Shown here: positions 9,579 to 19,878 of the stretch, piece by piece
Position numbering within the stretch: position 1 is the first letter of the stretch
How the letters are laid out: every line of letters begins with the position of its first letter
Origin: Medakamo hakoo
Taxonomy: Eukaryota; Chlorophyta; Trebouxiophyceae; Coccomyxaceae
DNA length: 64,000 nt
Direction: 5' to 3'
Assembly (NCBI GenBank): GCA_026636295.1
Contig: CP089456.1
Coordinates: 620,001-684,000, forward strand
The notes under the pieces: generated by a model
What the model saw: the letters and a program-made list of their open reading frames with translations, nothing else
The model's database searches: none
Told to the model about the DNA's origin: nothing
Made by a program: the position numbers and the translations under genes

Positions 9579-10992
9579 ATGGCGCCGCCCGACCCCCTGG
9601 CCAATCACCCCAAGTACCGCAAAGTCAAGGACCTCAACGCGGGTGCGTTTTTTTTTCCTTCCCGCGCCAGCACAGTTTTTTGTTCGCGTCGCGCGCGGGC
9701 CTGCGTCTCGTGCCCATCTCCTCGCCGCCTCGATCTGGCTGACAGGGTTGCTACATGCTCGCGCAGCCGCGCGAGGTGGATTTCGTGGGCTTGCACCTGA
9801 GCGCGAGCCGCGCCTCAACCCACGCGCCGGAGGGAATGGGCTCGCGACCTTCCGCCCGCCTCCCCACACACGCCCACCCGCCCTCCCTTGCCCACCACCC
9901 TCCAGGCGCCTTCGGCTTTGTCGTCCTGGCCAAGGAGGTGGAGACGGGCGAGCACTGGGCCATCAAGTTCTTGGAACGCGGGAAAAAGATCACCAAGGTG
10001 TGAGGGTCGAAGGTGGGGGCGCACGGCGGGGATGCTCGCTGGGTGGTGGACCCTCGCATCCCACAACACATCCCACCCCCCTCACGCATCGCTCCTCCAA
10101 TCCCATCCCCCACCACCACCACCGTCACCGCCACCAGTACGTCGGCCGGGAGCTGATCAACCACTCCCGCCTCCTCCACCCGCACGTCATCCAGTTCCGG
10201 GAAGTCTTCCTCACCGACGACTACCTGGCCATCGTCATGGAATTCGCGGCGGGCGGCGACATGTTTCAGTACGTGAAAGCGCGCGGCGGCCTGTCCGAAC
10301 ACGACGCGCGCTGGTTTTTCCAGCAGCTCATCATCGGCCTGGACTACTGCCACCGCATGGGCGTCGTCAACCGGGACATCAAGCTGGAGAACACCCTGCT
10401 GGACGGCGGCGCCCGCCCCCTGCTGAAGATCTGCGATTTCGGGTACTCGAAGAACGAAAAGGATTCGCTGCCCAAGTCCAAGGTCGGCACGCCCGGCTAC
10501 ACCGCCCCGGAAGTCGTGTCCAACGCCCGGCACTACGACGGCCGGGCGGCCGACGTCTGGTCCGCCGCCGTCATGCTGTACGTCATGCTGTTCTGCGAGT
10601 ACCCCTTCGAACGGGCGGGCGACGCGGCCGCAGGCGTCAACAAGTTTGCGCGCGTGCTGGACCGCATCCGGCGCGTCGACTACCGCTTCCCGTCCGCCAT
10701 CCCGGTGTCGGAGCCGTGCAAGGACCTCATCTCCCGGATCCTGGTGGCGGACGTGGGGTCCCGCCTGACCATCGAACAGATCCAGGCGCACCCCTGGTAC
10801 ACGACCGACCTGCCGCCGGGCGTGACGAGCATGAACGAGCAGTGCCTCGCGCTGCGGGGGCAGAGCGCGGGCAACCAGTCGGAGGCGGAGATCCAGCGCG
10901 TGGTCATGCAGGCCATCGGCGCCCGGGCGGAGGCGGGGGACGATGACGTGGACGAGTACATCGACGAGGCGCTGGAGGAAGACTTCGAGTGA
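9579..10992 (+). CDS. SnRK2-type Ser/Thr protein kinase, copy A
   Basis: Exons 9579-9642, 9906-9997 and 10138-10992 give 336 residues. The kinase domain matches plant SnRK2: glycine loop LNAGAFGFVVLA, Lys in WAIKFLERG, DIKLENTLLDGG, the family hallmark KICDFGYSKN, VGTPGYTAPEVV and the APE-to-DVWS region. After the kinase domain comes a SnRK2-box-like helix (QSEAEIQRVVMQAIG) and an acidic tail (DDDVDEYIDEALEEDFE), as in plant SnRK2s involved in osmotic/ABA signalling. The HRD motif reads NRD (VVNRDIKLEN). Exon 1 ends in the middle of the glycine-loop codon (NAG/AFG). The gene converges on copy B at 11292-12722, which lacks this first intron but shares the second intron at the same place (ITK/YV). 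Confidence 0.93.
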
Positions 10993-11291
10993 GAGAGGAG
11001 AGAGAATGGTGGGATGGAAGGGCGGATGATATGCATCCGCCCGATGGTTGCAAACCTTCAGCGCGAGATCAGTTTTTCTCCATCGTCGTTGGGGTCTCTC
11101 GTCGATCACACACACGCCCACACGCCCACGCCCACATGCCCTCACCCACGCTAGCACACACCCGAGAGGGGGAGGGAAGGCAGCCAAAAAGAGAACACGG
11201 AAGAAAAAACATGGCGGAGATGTCCATCAGAAAAAAAAAAAGTCGCACGCGCTCGCCACTATCTCCAGGGGGGAAAGAAAAACTAACCATG

Positions 11292-12722
11292 CTACCCGTC
11301 CATCAGCCCGCTCGACAGCCGGGCGTCGAGCCCGCCCGCGGCCGACGGTTCGCCGCCGTCGTTGATGACGTCCTCGATGATGGCCTCGTCATCCACGCCG
11401 CCGGGGCCGCCGCCGGGCCCGCCGCCCAGGCCGCCGAGCGGCAGGCCCGCCTCCCGCACGATGGCCCGGATCTCGTCGACCGTCTGGTACGACGGGTGGT
11501 CGTGCGGGCGCAGTTTGAGGCACTCGTCGTTCATGCGCGCCGCGTCGGGCGGCAGCCCGGCCGTGAACCAGGGGTGCGCCATGATCTCGGCCACGGTCGC
11601 CCGGGCCGCCGGGTCCGCCACCAGGACGCGCGACAGCAGGTGCGCGCACTCCGGCGAAATGGGCTTGGCCGGCGGCAGCTCGTAATCGACGGTGAGAATG
11701 CGTTCCAGCACGCGCTGGAAGCCGCGCTGCTTGTCCTCCACGTCGCCCGGGCGCTCGAAGGGGTACCGGCAGAACAGCATGGTGTACAGCATGACGCCCG
11801 CGCTCCACACGTCCGCGGCCCGGCCGTCGTACCGGCGGGACGCGGCCGCGCGCACGACTTCGGGCGCGGTGTAGCCGGGCGTGCCGACCTTGGTCTTGGG
11901 CCGCGAGTCGGCCTCGTGCTTGGAGTAGCCAAAGTCGCAGATCTTCAGCAGCGGGTTGGGCGCGCCGTCCAGCAGCGTGTTCTCCAGCTTGATGTCCCGG
12001 TTGACGACGCCCATGCGGTGGGTGTAGTCCAGGCCGATGACGAGCTGCTGGAAAAACCAGCGCGTGTCGTCCTCGGACAGGCCGCCGCGCGCGGAGACGT
12101 ACGAGAACAGGTCGCCGCCGGGCGCGTACTCCATGGCGATGGCCAGGTGCGTGGGCGTGAGGAAGACTTCCTTGAACTGGATGACGTGCGGGTGCACAAA
12201 GTTGGAGTGGTTGACGATCTCCCGTTCGACGTACTGTGTGTGTTGTTGGTGTGGGTGTGTGCGTGGAGGTGGTGTGATGGAGGAGGGTTGGGGAGGGTGG
12301 GTCGAGCGATGGGAGGAGTGCAGCGCGCGCTCGCCTCCCCCACCCCACAGCGTCCCAGCCGTCCCACCCGATCGTCCGACCCCGCCAACAACCACACCGG
12401 TCCACCTCTCATGGACGCGGCGCAGGTCCCAAAGCCAGCGCCACATCCCCCAGCCGGAACCGGACCAAAAAGGACTGCGCAGTCCTTTTTTATTGCCAGG
12501 CGCGCCGTTTGCTGTCCGGTGACTCCTCGCCGCACGCGCAGCCCTCCCCACCCCACCCCACGCCATGCCTCTCACCTTGCCGATGCGCTCGCCGCGTGGC
12601 AGGAACTTGATGGCGACGTGCCGCCCCGTCCGCTTGTTGCGGGCGAGCTGGACAAAGCCAAACGCGCCCGCGTTCAGGTAGCGCACTTTCTCGTACTTTT
12701 CATTGCCGTCCAGCGGGTCCAT
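11292..12722 (-). CDS. SnRK2-type Ser/Thr protein kinase, copy B
   Basis: Exons 12722-12576 and 12233-11292 give 362 residues. It is a close relative of copy A: YLNAGAFGFVQLARN, HVAIKFLPRG, VVNRDIKLENTLLDG, KICDFGYSKH, VGTPGYTAPEVV, DVWSAGVMLYTMLFCRYPF. The C-terminal SnRK2 box reads QTVDEIRAIVREAG and is followed by Gly repeats and a short acidic stretch (DDEAIIEDVIND). The single intron (12234-12575, 342 nt) sits at the IGK/YV junction, matching copy A's second intron. It contains a 24-bp perfect palindrome and ends in a CA-rich acceptor. Head-to-head with TLS1 (359 bp between ATGs) and tail-to-tail with copy A (299 bp). Probable role: osmotic or nutrient stress signalling by homology only. 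Confidence 0.93.
   Translation of the reverse strand: MDPLDGNEKYEKVRYLNAGAFGFVQLARNKRTGRHVAIKFLPRGERIGKVRGMAWGGVGRAARAARSHRTANGAPGNKKGLRSPFWSGSGWGMWRWLWDLRRVHERWTGVVVGGVGRSGGTAGTLWGGGGERALHSSHRSTHPPQPSSITPPPRTHPHQQHTQYVEREIVNHSNFVHPHVIQFKEVFLTPTHLAIAMEYAPGGDLFSYVSARGGLSEDDTRWFFQQLVIGLDYTHRMGVVNRDIKLENTLLDGAPNPLLKICDFGYSKHEADSRPKTKVGTPGYTAPEVVRAAASRRYDGRAADVWSAGVMLYTMLFCRYPFERPGDVEDKQRGFQRVLERILTVDYELPPAKPISPECAHLLSRVLVADPAARATVAEIMAHPWFTAGLPPDAARMNDECLKLRPHDHPSYQTVDEIRAIVREAGLPLGGLGGGPGGGPGGVDDEAIIEDVINDGGEPSAAGGLDARLSSGLMDG
12467..12490. repeat. 24-bp perfect palindrome in SnRK2 copy B intron
   Basis: Two 12-nt arms (12467-12478 and 12479-12490) are exact reverse complements with no loop: an A-run, GGACTGC, then GCAGTCC and a T-run. 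It resembles a terminator-like hairpin but lies inside the intron. Confidence 0.88.
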
Positions 12723-13081
12723 GGCGGAGCGGTGTCTTGGACTCTAAAGTGGAGTGGCGGTCGGCTAAAGGGGGTGGGAAGGGCGGGCGCGGGCGCGGAG
12801 CAGCCAGCTTCCGGGCAGGGTGTTGCCCGCCCACCAATTCACGTGCGCGCCGGGAACCCGGGGCGCTGCTGCTTGAACGAGCCGGCCACCAGGCGTCAAC
12901 TCGCGCCTGCGGCCCACTCGACCTGCGGTAGACGGCCTCCGGGACGCGTGGGCGGGGGGACAGGTGGGAGAGGCGCCCCCGGCCGCGGGCACGGTGCGTG
13001 TTTTGTTTTTCCCTGAGCCGCGTGCCACGATAGGGAGAATGATGCACTAGGCCCTCACACCCCTGAAAAAGCACGGCAACG
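12723..13081. other. divergent promoter region, SnRK2 copy B / TLS1
   Basis: 359 bp between the two start codons. GC-rich, with no coding frame of note and no recognised core promoter element. Confidence 0.45.
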
Positions 13082-14020
13082 ATGCCGGCCGGCGACGACG
13101 CGCCAGGCGCCGCGCCAGGCGCTGGCGAGCCGACAACCGCCCTCCTCCGCCCGCGCCGGCCGCGCGGCAACTTGCGCAAGCGGGCCTTGGTCGCGGAAGA
13201 CGAGGAAGGAGGGGATGGCAGCGGCGGCGGCGTGGCAGAGGCCGCCGCCGGGGGCGGCTCTGCCAACCTTGCCACCGCCCCAGGCCCCGCCCTGGAAGAC
13301 CTCAAGTTCCTGCAGAAGCAGCGGGGGCGGCGGACGGTGAGTAGGGAGGGGGTGCGCGGCGCGCGGCGTGCGTGTTTTGCTCGACCATGCGTTTTTTTTC
13401 CACCATCCCCCCCCCTTCCCCTCTCCTCTCCATTCCATCCTCACGCCCCGTCCGTCCATCCCCCACTCCAGGGCATCACCGCCGACACGCTGCTGTCCGC
13501 CCCCGCCCGCGCCGCCGCGGGTGCGGCCGCCGACCTCCTGGACGGCGCGGCCGCGGACGGCGCCCTCGCCGTCAGCGCGACCGCCGCCGACGCGGGCGCG
13601 CTGGGCGACACATACGTCCGGGGCGCCGACCCCGCCGCCGTCGCGGCAGCGGAAGCCGAGGCTGAAGCCACGCGGTTCATTGAGCGGGAGCTGGCGGCGC
13701 GCACGGGGCGGGCCCGGCCCGAGGACGAGGAGTCGGGCCAGGGCGCCCGGGCTGGGGCGGGCGACCTGTTCGCCGTCCCCGCCGCCCTGCGCGGCCAAGC
13801 CGCCGAAGCGGGGCCGCGCGTGGAAGCCTACATGACTGGCGTCGTGGAAGTGGATGTGGGCCAGGCCGACCGGCTGGCGGCGTTGGAGGCGGCGGAAGCG
13901 GCGCGGCGGGCAGCGCTGGGGTTGGGCGGCGGCGCGAGCGGCGGCGGCACTGGGGTGGAGGCGCGGCGTGGGGCGTTTCCGAAAGCTTTCGGGGGTGGTG
14001 GGGGCAAGCGCAGGAGGTAG
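13082..14020 (+). CDS. TLS1: TLS1 / C9orf78 (HEP59-domain) spliceosome-associated protein
   Basis: Exons 13082-13336 and 13472-14020 (267 residues). Order of conserved parts: N-terminal RKRALVAEDEE, LKFLQKQRGRRTGITADTLL (the region of C9orf78 that runs from NLRKRP into ALL), GDTYVRG in place of GTSFSAE, ATRFIERELAAR matching the MxYIExEL motif, DLFAVPAALR matching LYELPENIR, and YMTGVVEVDVG matching MLSGIPEVDLG. Fission yeast Tls1 and human C9orf78 bind Brr2 and affect splicing of specific introns, including telomere-maintenance genes in fission yeast. The C-terminus ends in a basic GGKRRR. The intron is 135 nt and pyrimidine-rich at its end. Very Ala/Gly-rich overall, so the call rests on the ordered motif set. 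Confidence 0.85.
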   Translation: MPAGDDAPGAAPGAGEPTTALLRPRRPRGNLRKRALVAEDEEGGDGSGGGVAEAAAGGGSANLATAPGPALEDLKFLQKQRGRRTVSREGVRGARRACFARPCVFFPPSPPLPLSSPFHPHAPSVHPPLQGITADTLLSAPARAAAGAAADLLDGAAADGALAVSATAADAGALGDTYVRGADPAAVAAAEAEAEATRFIERELAARTGRARPEDEESGQGARAGAGDLFAVPAALRGQAAEAGPRVEAYMTGVVEVDVGQADRLAALEAAEAARRAALGLGGGASGGGTGVEARRGAFPKAFGGGGGKRRR

Positions 14021-14342
14021 GCGGGGTGTGTGTTGAAGCCGCGCAGGCTGGGCTGGTCTTCCCTGCTTGTCGCGTCGGCCGGTGAGGCGGGTGGGGCGGG
14101 AGGTGGCAGCAGCGTGCGCACTCCACCCATCCGCCCGCCCCCACGCAGGCGGAGGAGCGCGCGCCGCCCGCGGTTGTTTCTCGTGTTCAAGGCAGCCGGA
14201 CGCACCCTTCGCCTCGACCCCTCTCCCGCCCCGTCCAGCAGGCGAACGCGGATCACGCGCACGCCCGCCTGGTCGCGATCCCGGACGGAGACTGGGCGCG
14301 CCGTGCGCTGAAACGAGGGGAGTGGCGTGCGCGCTCGTCTCA
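14021..14342. other. intergenic, TLS1 to CTD phosphatase
   Basis: 322 bp between genes on the same strand; the 3' flank of TLS1 and the presumed promoter of the phosphatase. No other feature seen. Confidence 0.4.
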
Positions 14343-15770
14343 ATGCCCGAACCGGCCGCCCTCCTGCCCGCGGCGGCCGGCAACTCGTCCGCTGGCGGCG
14401 AGGCGCCCGGGCCCAGCGGCGGCAGCGAGAGCGTCATCCACCAGGTGAGGCGGTTGTGGCTGTTGCACGCACGGCCCGTGCGCGCGCGACGACGGAGGAG
14501 GAAAAGCAGACTGCTGCGTCTCCGGCGCGCCGGCCGCTGGCGCCAGCGCCCGTTGGGACGCGGGCCGCGCAGGGATGGTCGCCTCGGCGCCCTGCCAGCG
14601 GCAGGCGGCTGATGCGCGAACATGCCAGGTCACCTGCTGCAAGAGGCGGCGGGCGCTGGGAGGCATGTCGTTCCTGGTGGCGCCCCGGTTTTTGGGCGGC
14701 CAATGCCACCTTTTCACGCGGGCGCGCCGCGCCGTTTCTCCAGCTCGCCCGCCGGGGCCGCACCCACCCCCACCCACCCACACACCCTCCCACACACCCC
14801 GCCCCGTGCTGCCCAGGTCACGGCCGCGTCGGCCCTCCAAGTCTCGGCCCCGCCCCACCACCCCTACGGCCTGCCACCGGCCCCACTCCCCTCCCTCTGG
14901 GCCCGCTTCTGGGCGCGGGCCAGGGCGGTGGCTTGCTGCTTGCCCTACACAGGCCCCGGGCCCGGCGGCGGCGGCGGCGGCGGGCCGGCCACGTCGCCGC
15001 CCACGCCGCTGCCGTACCCGTACGGCGCGCCCGCTTCCGGCGCGTCCGCCCTGGCCCTGGGCGCGTACCCGGGCGCGGCCGGCGGCGGCGCGCTGCTGAG
15101 GCCGGCGTGCCCGCCCGTCCCGCCGCCCTACGCCGGGCCGCCCGTCATCGGCCCGCCCGACCCGGCGGACGCGGGCAAGAAGTGCCTGGTCCTGGACCTG
15201 GACGAGACGCTCGTCCACTCGTCCTTCAAGCCCGTGGCCGGCGCGGACTTCGTCATCCCCGTCGACATCGACGGCCGGCCCGTGGACGTGTACGTGCTGA
15301 AGCGCCCGCACGTCGACGCGTTCATGGCGGCCGTCGGCGAGAAGTTTGAGGTCGTCGTCTTCACGGCCTCGCTCGCCAAGTACGCCGACCCGCTCCTGGA
15401 CTTGCTGGACCCGGCCCGCGTCGTGCGGTGGCGCCTGTTCCGGGAGGCGTGCGTCCCCTTTGAAGGCAATTACGTCAAGGACCTGCAGTGCCTGGGCCGC
15501 CCGCTGGGCTCGACCATCATCGTCGACAACTCGCCGCACTCGTACGTGTTCCAGCCCGACAACGCCGCGCCCGTGGGCACCTTCATCGACGACCCGGCCG
15601 ACCGGGAGTTGTTGGACTTGCTGCCCGTCCTGGGCGCGGTCGAGGGCGTGGCGGACGTGCGGCAGCACCTGGGCTTCCACGTGGGGCGCATGCTGGCGGC
15701 CCAGGCGGCGGCGGCCGCGGGCGGTGGTGGGGGCAGCCTGGTCGACAGCGACGCGGCGTACGCCGCGTGA
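14343..15770 (+). CDS. SCP/FCP1-like CTD small phosphatase (NIF domain, HAD fold)
   Basis: Exons 14343-14444 and 14817-15770 give 351 residues. The HAD-fold NIF domain begins with [17 protein letters not shown] near residue 155; the first Asp of DLDET is the nucleophile. It continues with [47 protein letters not shown] and [20 protein letters not shown], all typical of small CTD phosphatases that dephosphorylate Ser5/Ser2 of the RNA polymerase II CTD or related targets. The N-terminal 120 residues are Pro/Gly-rich with a Cys pair (VACCLPY), a possible lipidation site as in animal SCPs, though this is inference. The 372-nt intron ends TGCCCAG. The gene converges on PWP2, with 104 bp between stops. 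Confidence 0.94.
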
Positions 15771-15825
15771 GAGGGGGGGGAGGTCCCGTGACTGTGTACT
15801 GCTTTAGAGAGGGAGGGGGTATTTC

Positions 15826-15830
15826 TGTAA
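15826..15830 (+). terminator. TGTAA poly(A) signal candidate for the CTD phosphatase
   Basis: TGTAA lies 56 nt after the stop codon. This pentamer is the main polyadenylation signal in chlorophyte algae. Assigned by position only. Confidence 0.5.
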
Positions 15831-15874
15831 TGCATGAAAAGCGCAACCGGTTTTGTTTTCGTTTTGTTTTTGTG

Positions 15875-18800
15875 TTACACAGCGACGGCCGCAGCGGTCG
15901 GCGCGGCGCCGGTGCCCACCCCTCCGCCACCGCCACCATCCTCTGCCGCGGCCTCGACTGGTGCGCTCGACAGGTATTCGAGCGTCCGCACATTTGCCGC
16001 CGCACCCGCGCCCAGGTCAGCCGCCATGGCTGACGCGGCAGCAGAGATGGCGCGTAAAGCGGGCGCAGTGACGGACCGTGGCGCGGCGCGGAGGGCACGG
16101 GCGTGGACGCAGAGCAGCGCCCGCGCCCAGGCCAGGCCGTGCTCGGCGTGGGGGACGCGCGGCAGGAGGCCGGCGAGCGCCGCCAGCACACCGGCCGCGC
16201 AGGCGGGGGGCAGCGCCCGGGCCGCCGCACCCACGTCCTCGGGAGCCGTGCCCAACAGCGCGGCTTCCAACAGGGCGGCGTCGCCCAGGCGCAGCGCCAG
16301 GCGCGCGGCGAGGACGGGGTTGCCGGCGGCCAGCGCGGCCCGTGCCGCGCCCGGCGTCACGTCCTCGCCCAGGTCGCCCGGGTCGAAGCGCGTGCCCGGG
16401 TCGTCGACGTACAGCAGGACGCCCTCGGTGGTGGCCGCAGCCAGGTGCCGGCCGAGCGGGCAGAGGGAGACGGCCCGGGTGGCGGGTTGGGGCGGGGCCG
16501 GCCGGCCGCCGCCGGCCGCGCCGACGCCGCCCCTCGTCCCGGGCAGGCCGGACGCGCCCGCCGCGCCGCCCGGCACGGACGCCGGCAACAGGCCGTCCTC
16601 ATCGTCACTGGCTCCGTCTGGCAGGCTGGCGCGCGGGCCGGCGTCGGTCGGGTGGCCCGACGTGTGGTGGGCGCCGGCCGCAGACCGCACGCCGCCGAGC
16701 GAGCGGTTGGTCGTCGTGACCAGCCGCCTCAGCAGGACGCGCTCTTCCGCATCGTACACGCACACGGCCGTCCCCGCCCCGCCTCCGACGAGGAAGGACC
16801 CATCGGCGGAGTAGGCCAGGGACGTGAAGGCGGCGGAAGCGGCCGCGTTAGCGGCGGAGCGCAGGTCGCCGGCCGGGCCCGCGCCCGCGCCCGCGAGCAC
16901 GTCGCGCCGCGCCTCGATCGTGCCCCGCAACACCGCGGCGCCCGTGTCCCACAGCGCGACGCACCCGTCCAGCGTGGACACGGCGAGCGTGTGCCCCGCC
17001 GGGTGCCAGGCCAGGGCCAGGACTTCGTGGGCGTGGGGCAGGGACTCCACGGCGCCCTTCCCCCCAAACACGTCCCAGAGCCGCACGGTCTTGTCCCAGG
17101 CGCCCGAGGCGAGCAGGGGGGAGCCGCCGCCAGCGCGCCCCGCGCCCGGGCCGGCGGCGTCTGCGGCGCCCAGGGACGCGCCGCCGGAGTTGGCGCCCGC
17201 CGCGGGCGAGAAGGCCAGGCAGGAGACGGGGCCCTCGTGGCCGGACAGGACGTCCAGGACGCGCGACGTGCGCACCGACCACACGTAGATCGACCAGCTG
17301 TCGAGCCCGCCCGCCGCGACGATGTCGCCGCCGGAGCCCGCGTCGGCGGCCACGCAGCCCAGCTGGGCGCGTTCGGGGGGGACGAGCGTGCGGAAGCAGC
17401 GGTACCGCGCCAGGTCCCAGGCGCGGACGGTGCCGTCGCGCGAGGCGGACAGCAGCGCGCCCGACGAGGGCAGGAAGGCGAGCCCGGTGATGGGCGCGGT
17501 GTGGCCGGGGGAGCGGCTGGCGGCGCCGCCGCTGCCGCCGCCTCCGTCGGTGGGAGCGGGCGCAGACGCGCCGGCGCCACCCAGCGTGACGTGGCAAAAG
17601 CCGGAGGCCACGCCCCACAGCTTGACTTTGGCGTCGTCGCCGCCCGTGGCCAGCAGCCCGCCGTCGGGCGAAAACGCGGCAGCGGCCGCCGCGTGCGCGT
17701 GGCCCTGCTGCCGCAGCACGTACGCCTCCGCCCGCCACTCCCAGGCGCACAGCTGGCCGTGCTGGGCCGCGCCCAAGGCCAGCCAATCCCCGCGGGCGTT
17801 GAAGGCCAGGGAGGAGAGCGGGCCCCGCGACGCAGACAGGGCGTGGATCGGCGCAAAGGACGGCAGCGCCCGCAGGTCGAACGCGCCGGAGGACAGCCCC
17901 GCGACGACCAGGCCCGCGCCCGCGTGGTGGGCGGCGCACGTCACGCGCGCCCCACGCTGGTTGAAAAAGTGTTTGGCCGCCAGGCGCCACCGGCCGCGGG
18001 CGTAGGCCCAGGCAGGGGAGGCCGGGGAAGGCGGGCTGGGCGGAGCAGCCCCCCCGCCCCCGCCGCCGCCGCCGCCTTCCTCACCCCAGCCGGGCAGGTC
18101 GCCGGACGTGCGGCCGGCCGCCTCGCCGTCTGGAGTGAACACCCAGGCAAAGAGCGCACCATCGCGGGAGACGGAGTAGAGCGTGGGCGCGGCAGCGCCC
18201 GGGTCGGCGCCCAACACCGCCGCGGCCGCGGCTTCGGCCGCGGCCCGCCCGGCTTCGCCCCCACTCCCGGCCGCCGTCCCGGCCCAAAACACGGCCACGG
18301 GCTCGTCCTTGTGCCCTGCGAGGACAGGGGGTTTAAAGCCGCCCTCTGGAGCCTGGTGTGCGGGGACCGGGTCGACGGACCAGACCCGGACGGTCAGGTC
18401 TTTGGAGCCGGCGGCCACCCAGGCCCCGTCGGGCGACCACGCCAGGCACGTGATGCCGCCCGACGCCTGGCCGAACGTGCGGTGCAGGGCGAGCGGCGCG
18501 ACGGTCTTCGCGCGCGGCGGCGCCGTCCACACTTGGACGAGCCTGCCGACCGCGACGGCCAGGTACCGGCCGTCGGGCGAGAAGGACGCGGCGGGGACGG
18601 GGCCGCCGAACGAGGCGTGGCCGAGCAGCGCGCGCGCGGTCAGGGCAATGATGAGGGCCCGGCCCGTCGCATCGATGGCGACCAGCGTGCGCCCAGCCGG
18701 GTCGATGGCCAGCGTGCGCGTTTGGTGGAGGGTTTCAAAGGGCAGGGTCGTGGACGTGGACGCGACGAGGTCGACCTGGTGCGTGCGTGCGTGTGTGTTC

Positions 18801-19114
18801 AAGTGCGGAGGGGGGGAGGGGGGTGATGGTGGAGGGGCGGCCTAGCCGTCGGCGGGCGCCCCATGCGGCCGCGTTTTCGGTTCACAAGGACGAGCTCGGC
18901 GGCCATCCACCCCTCGTGCTGAGTAGCCACACCCGCCTTGGTGAGCTGGGTGGGTGCGGGCGGGGCAGGCGGCCGGCTGGCCCGTGGCCAAAGGGGTGCG
19001 GCGGCTCACCTGCGTCACTCTGTTTCCGACGGGCGACAGCAGTGTGTCGCCGTGCAAGACGAGCGAGCCGCCGCGGTAGGGCGCGCCCAGCAAGTTCTTG
19101 AAGGTGAAGTTCAT
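15875..19114 (-). CDS. PWP2: PWP2 (UTP1), WD-repeat protein of the small-subunit processome
   Basis: Exons 19114-19010 and 18775-15875 (1001 residues). The N-terminus NFTFKNLLGAPYRGGS, then GNRVTQVDLV and TSTTLPFET, is diagnostic for PWP2. About 14 WD units follow (for example LAWSPDGAWVAAGSKDLTVRVW, LAFNARGDWLALG, FSPDGGLLATGGDDAKVKLW, LAFLPSSGALLSASRDGTVRAWD), forming two propellers, with Gly/Ser-rich loop insertions. A DDEDGLLPASVPGG loop precedes the C-terminal UTP12-type helical domain (AEHGLAWARALLCVHARAL, TLEYL). PWP2 is part of UTP-B, which binds U3 snoRNP and nascent pre-rRNA in the nucleolus. The intron is 234 nt and ends in CGTGCACCAG-like sequence. Somewhat longer than typical (about 920), because of the loops. 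Confidence 0.95.
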
Positions 19115-19878
19115 CTCGTCCCGGTCAGCTCGTCGCCGGGGGCGAGCTCTCTCTTGTCGACGGGCGAAATTTGTTTGCCTCCCTCTCCCAGCAAACGAAT
19201 TTGTGCCGCAGCGAAGACGGCTCGGCGGCGACGCTCACTCGAAAAAAAAAAGAAAAAAAAACAGCGCGTGGAAGAGGTGCGTGGAAGGCGCCCCCGCGCG
19301 AGGCCGTGGACCGCCCGCCCGCCCGCCCGCCGCCCACAGACGCCGTCTCTGACGTGTCGGCCGCCGAACGGGTGGGGTTGCGCTGGTCGCGCCGCCCTCT
19401 GTAGCCCTGCTTTTCGGCCGCCTTCCCGAAGAGAGAGAGCAGCAAGGGCAGCCGACGGCGGCGCGCACCAGTGTGGGGCGCCCGCGCCGGCCCGCCGCCC
19501 CGCCGCCACCGCCCGCTCGTCCGCCACCGCCAGCGGACGCGCAGCGGGCTCCTCTTTCAGCACGACCGGGGTGGAGCGGGCTTTCGGGTACGGTCCTGCG
19601 CGCGCGCTCACGTTTTTTCGTCACACTCTCCCTAACACCACTCGAAACGCAGCGTGCGACGGGCCCCTCTCCAGTCGCGGCCACTCGCGCTCCCCATTTT
19701 CCTCCGCGCCGTCGTCTGTCGACCCGCGGGCCGGCGCCAGGGCACACGCACACCCTCCCCGCCCACCCGCGCGGCAGGACTTGCAACCCTACACAGGCGG
19801 CACGCAAGCTCGTCCGCCTCCCGCCGGCGCCAGCCCCCCCTCCCTCCCGGGGCAGGCCCCCTCCCTGCCACACTCACC
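19115..19878. other. divergent promoter region, PWP2 / JmjC
   Basis: 764 bp with a purine run of A and G at 19230-19265 and GC-rich flanks. No gene, RNA or clear core promoter element was recognised. Confidence 0.45.

Noticed and set aside
16103-18826. 907-codon plus-strand ORF opposite PWP2
   Set aside because: Antisense shadow; the minus-strand frame shows clear WD repeats.
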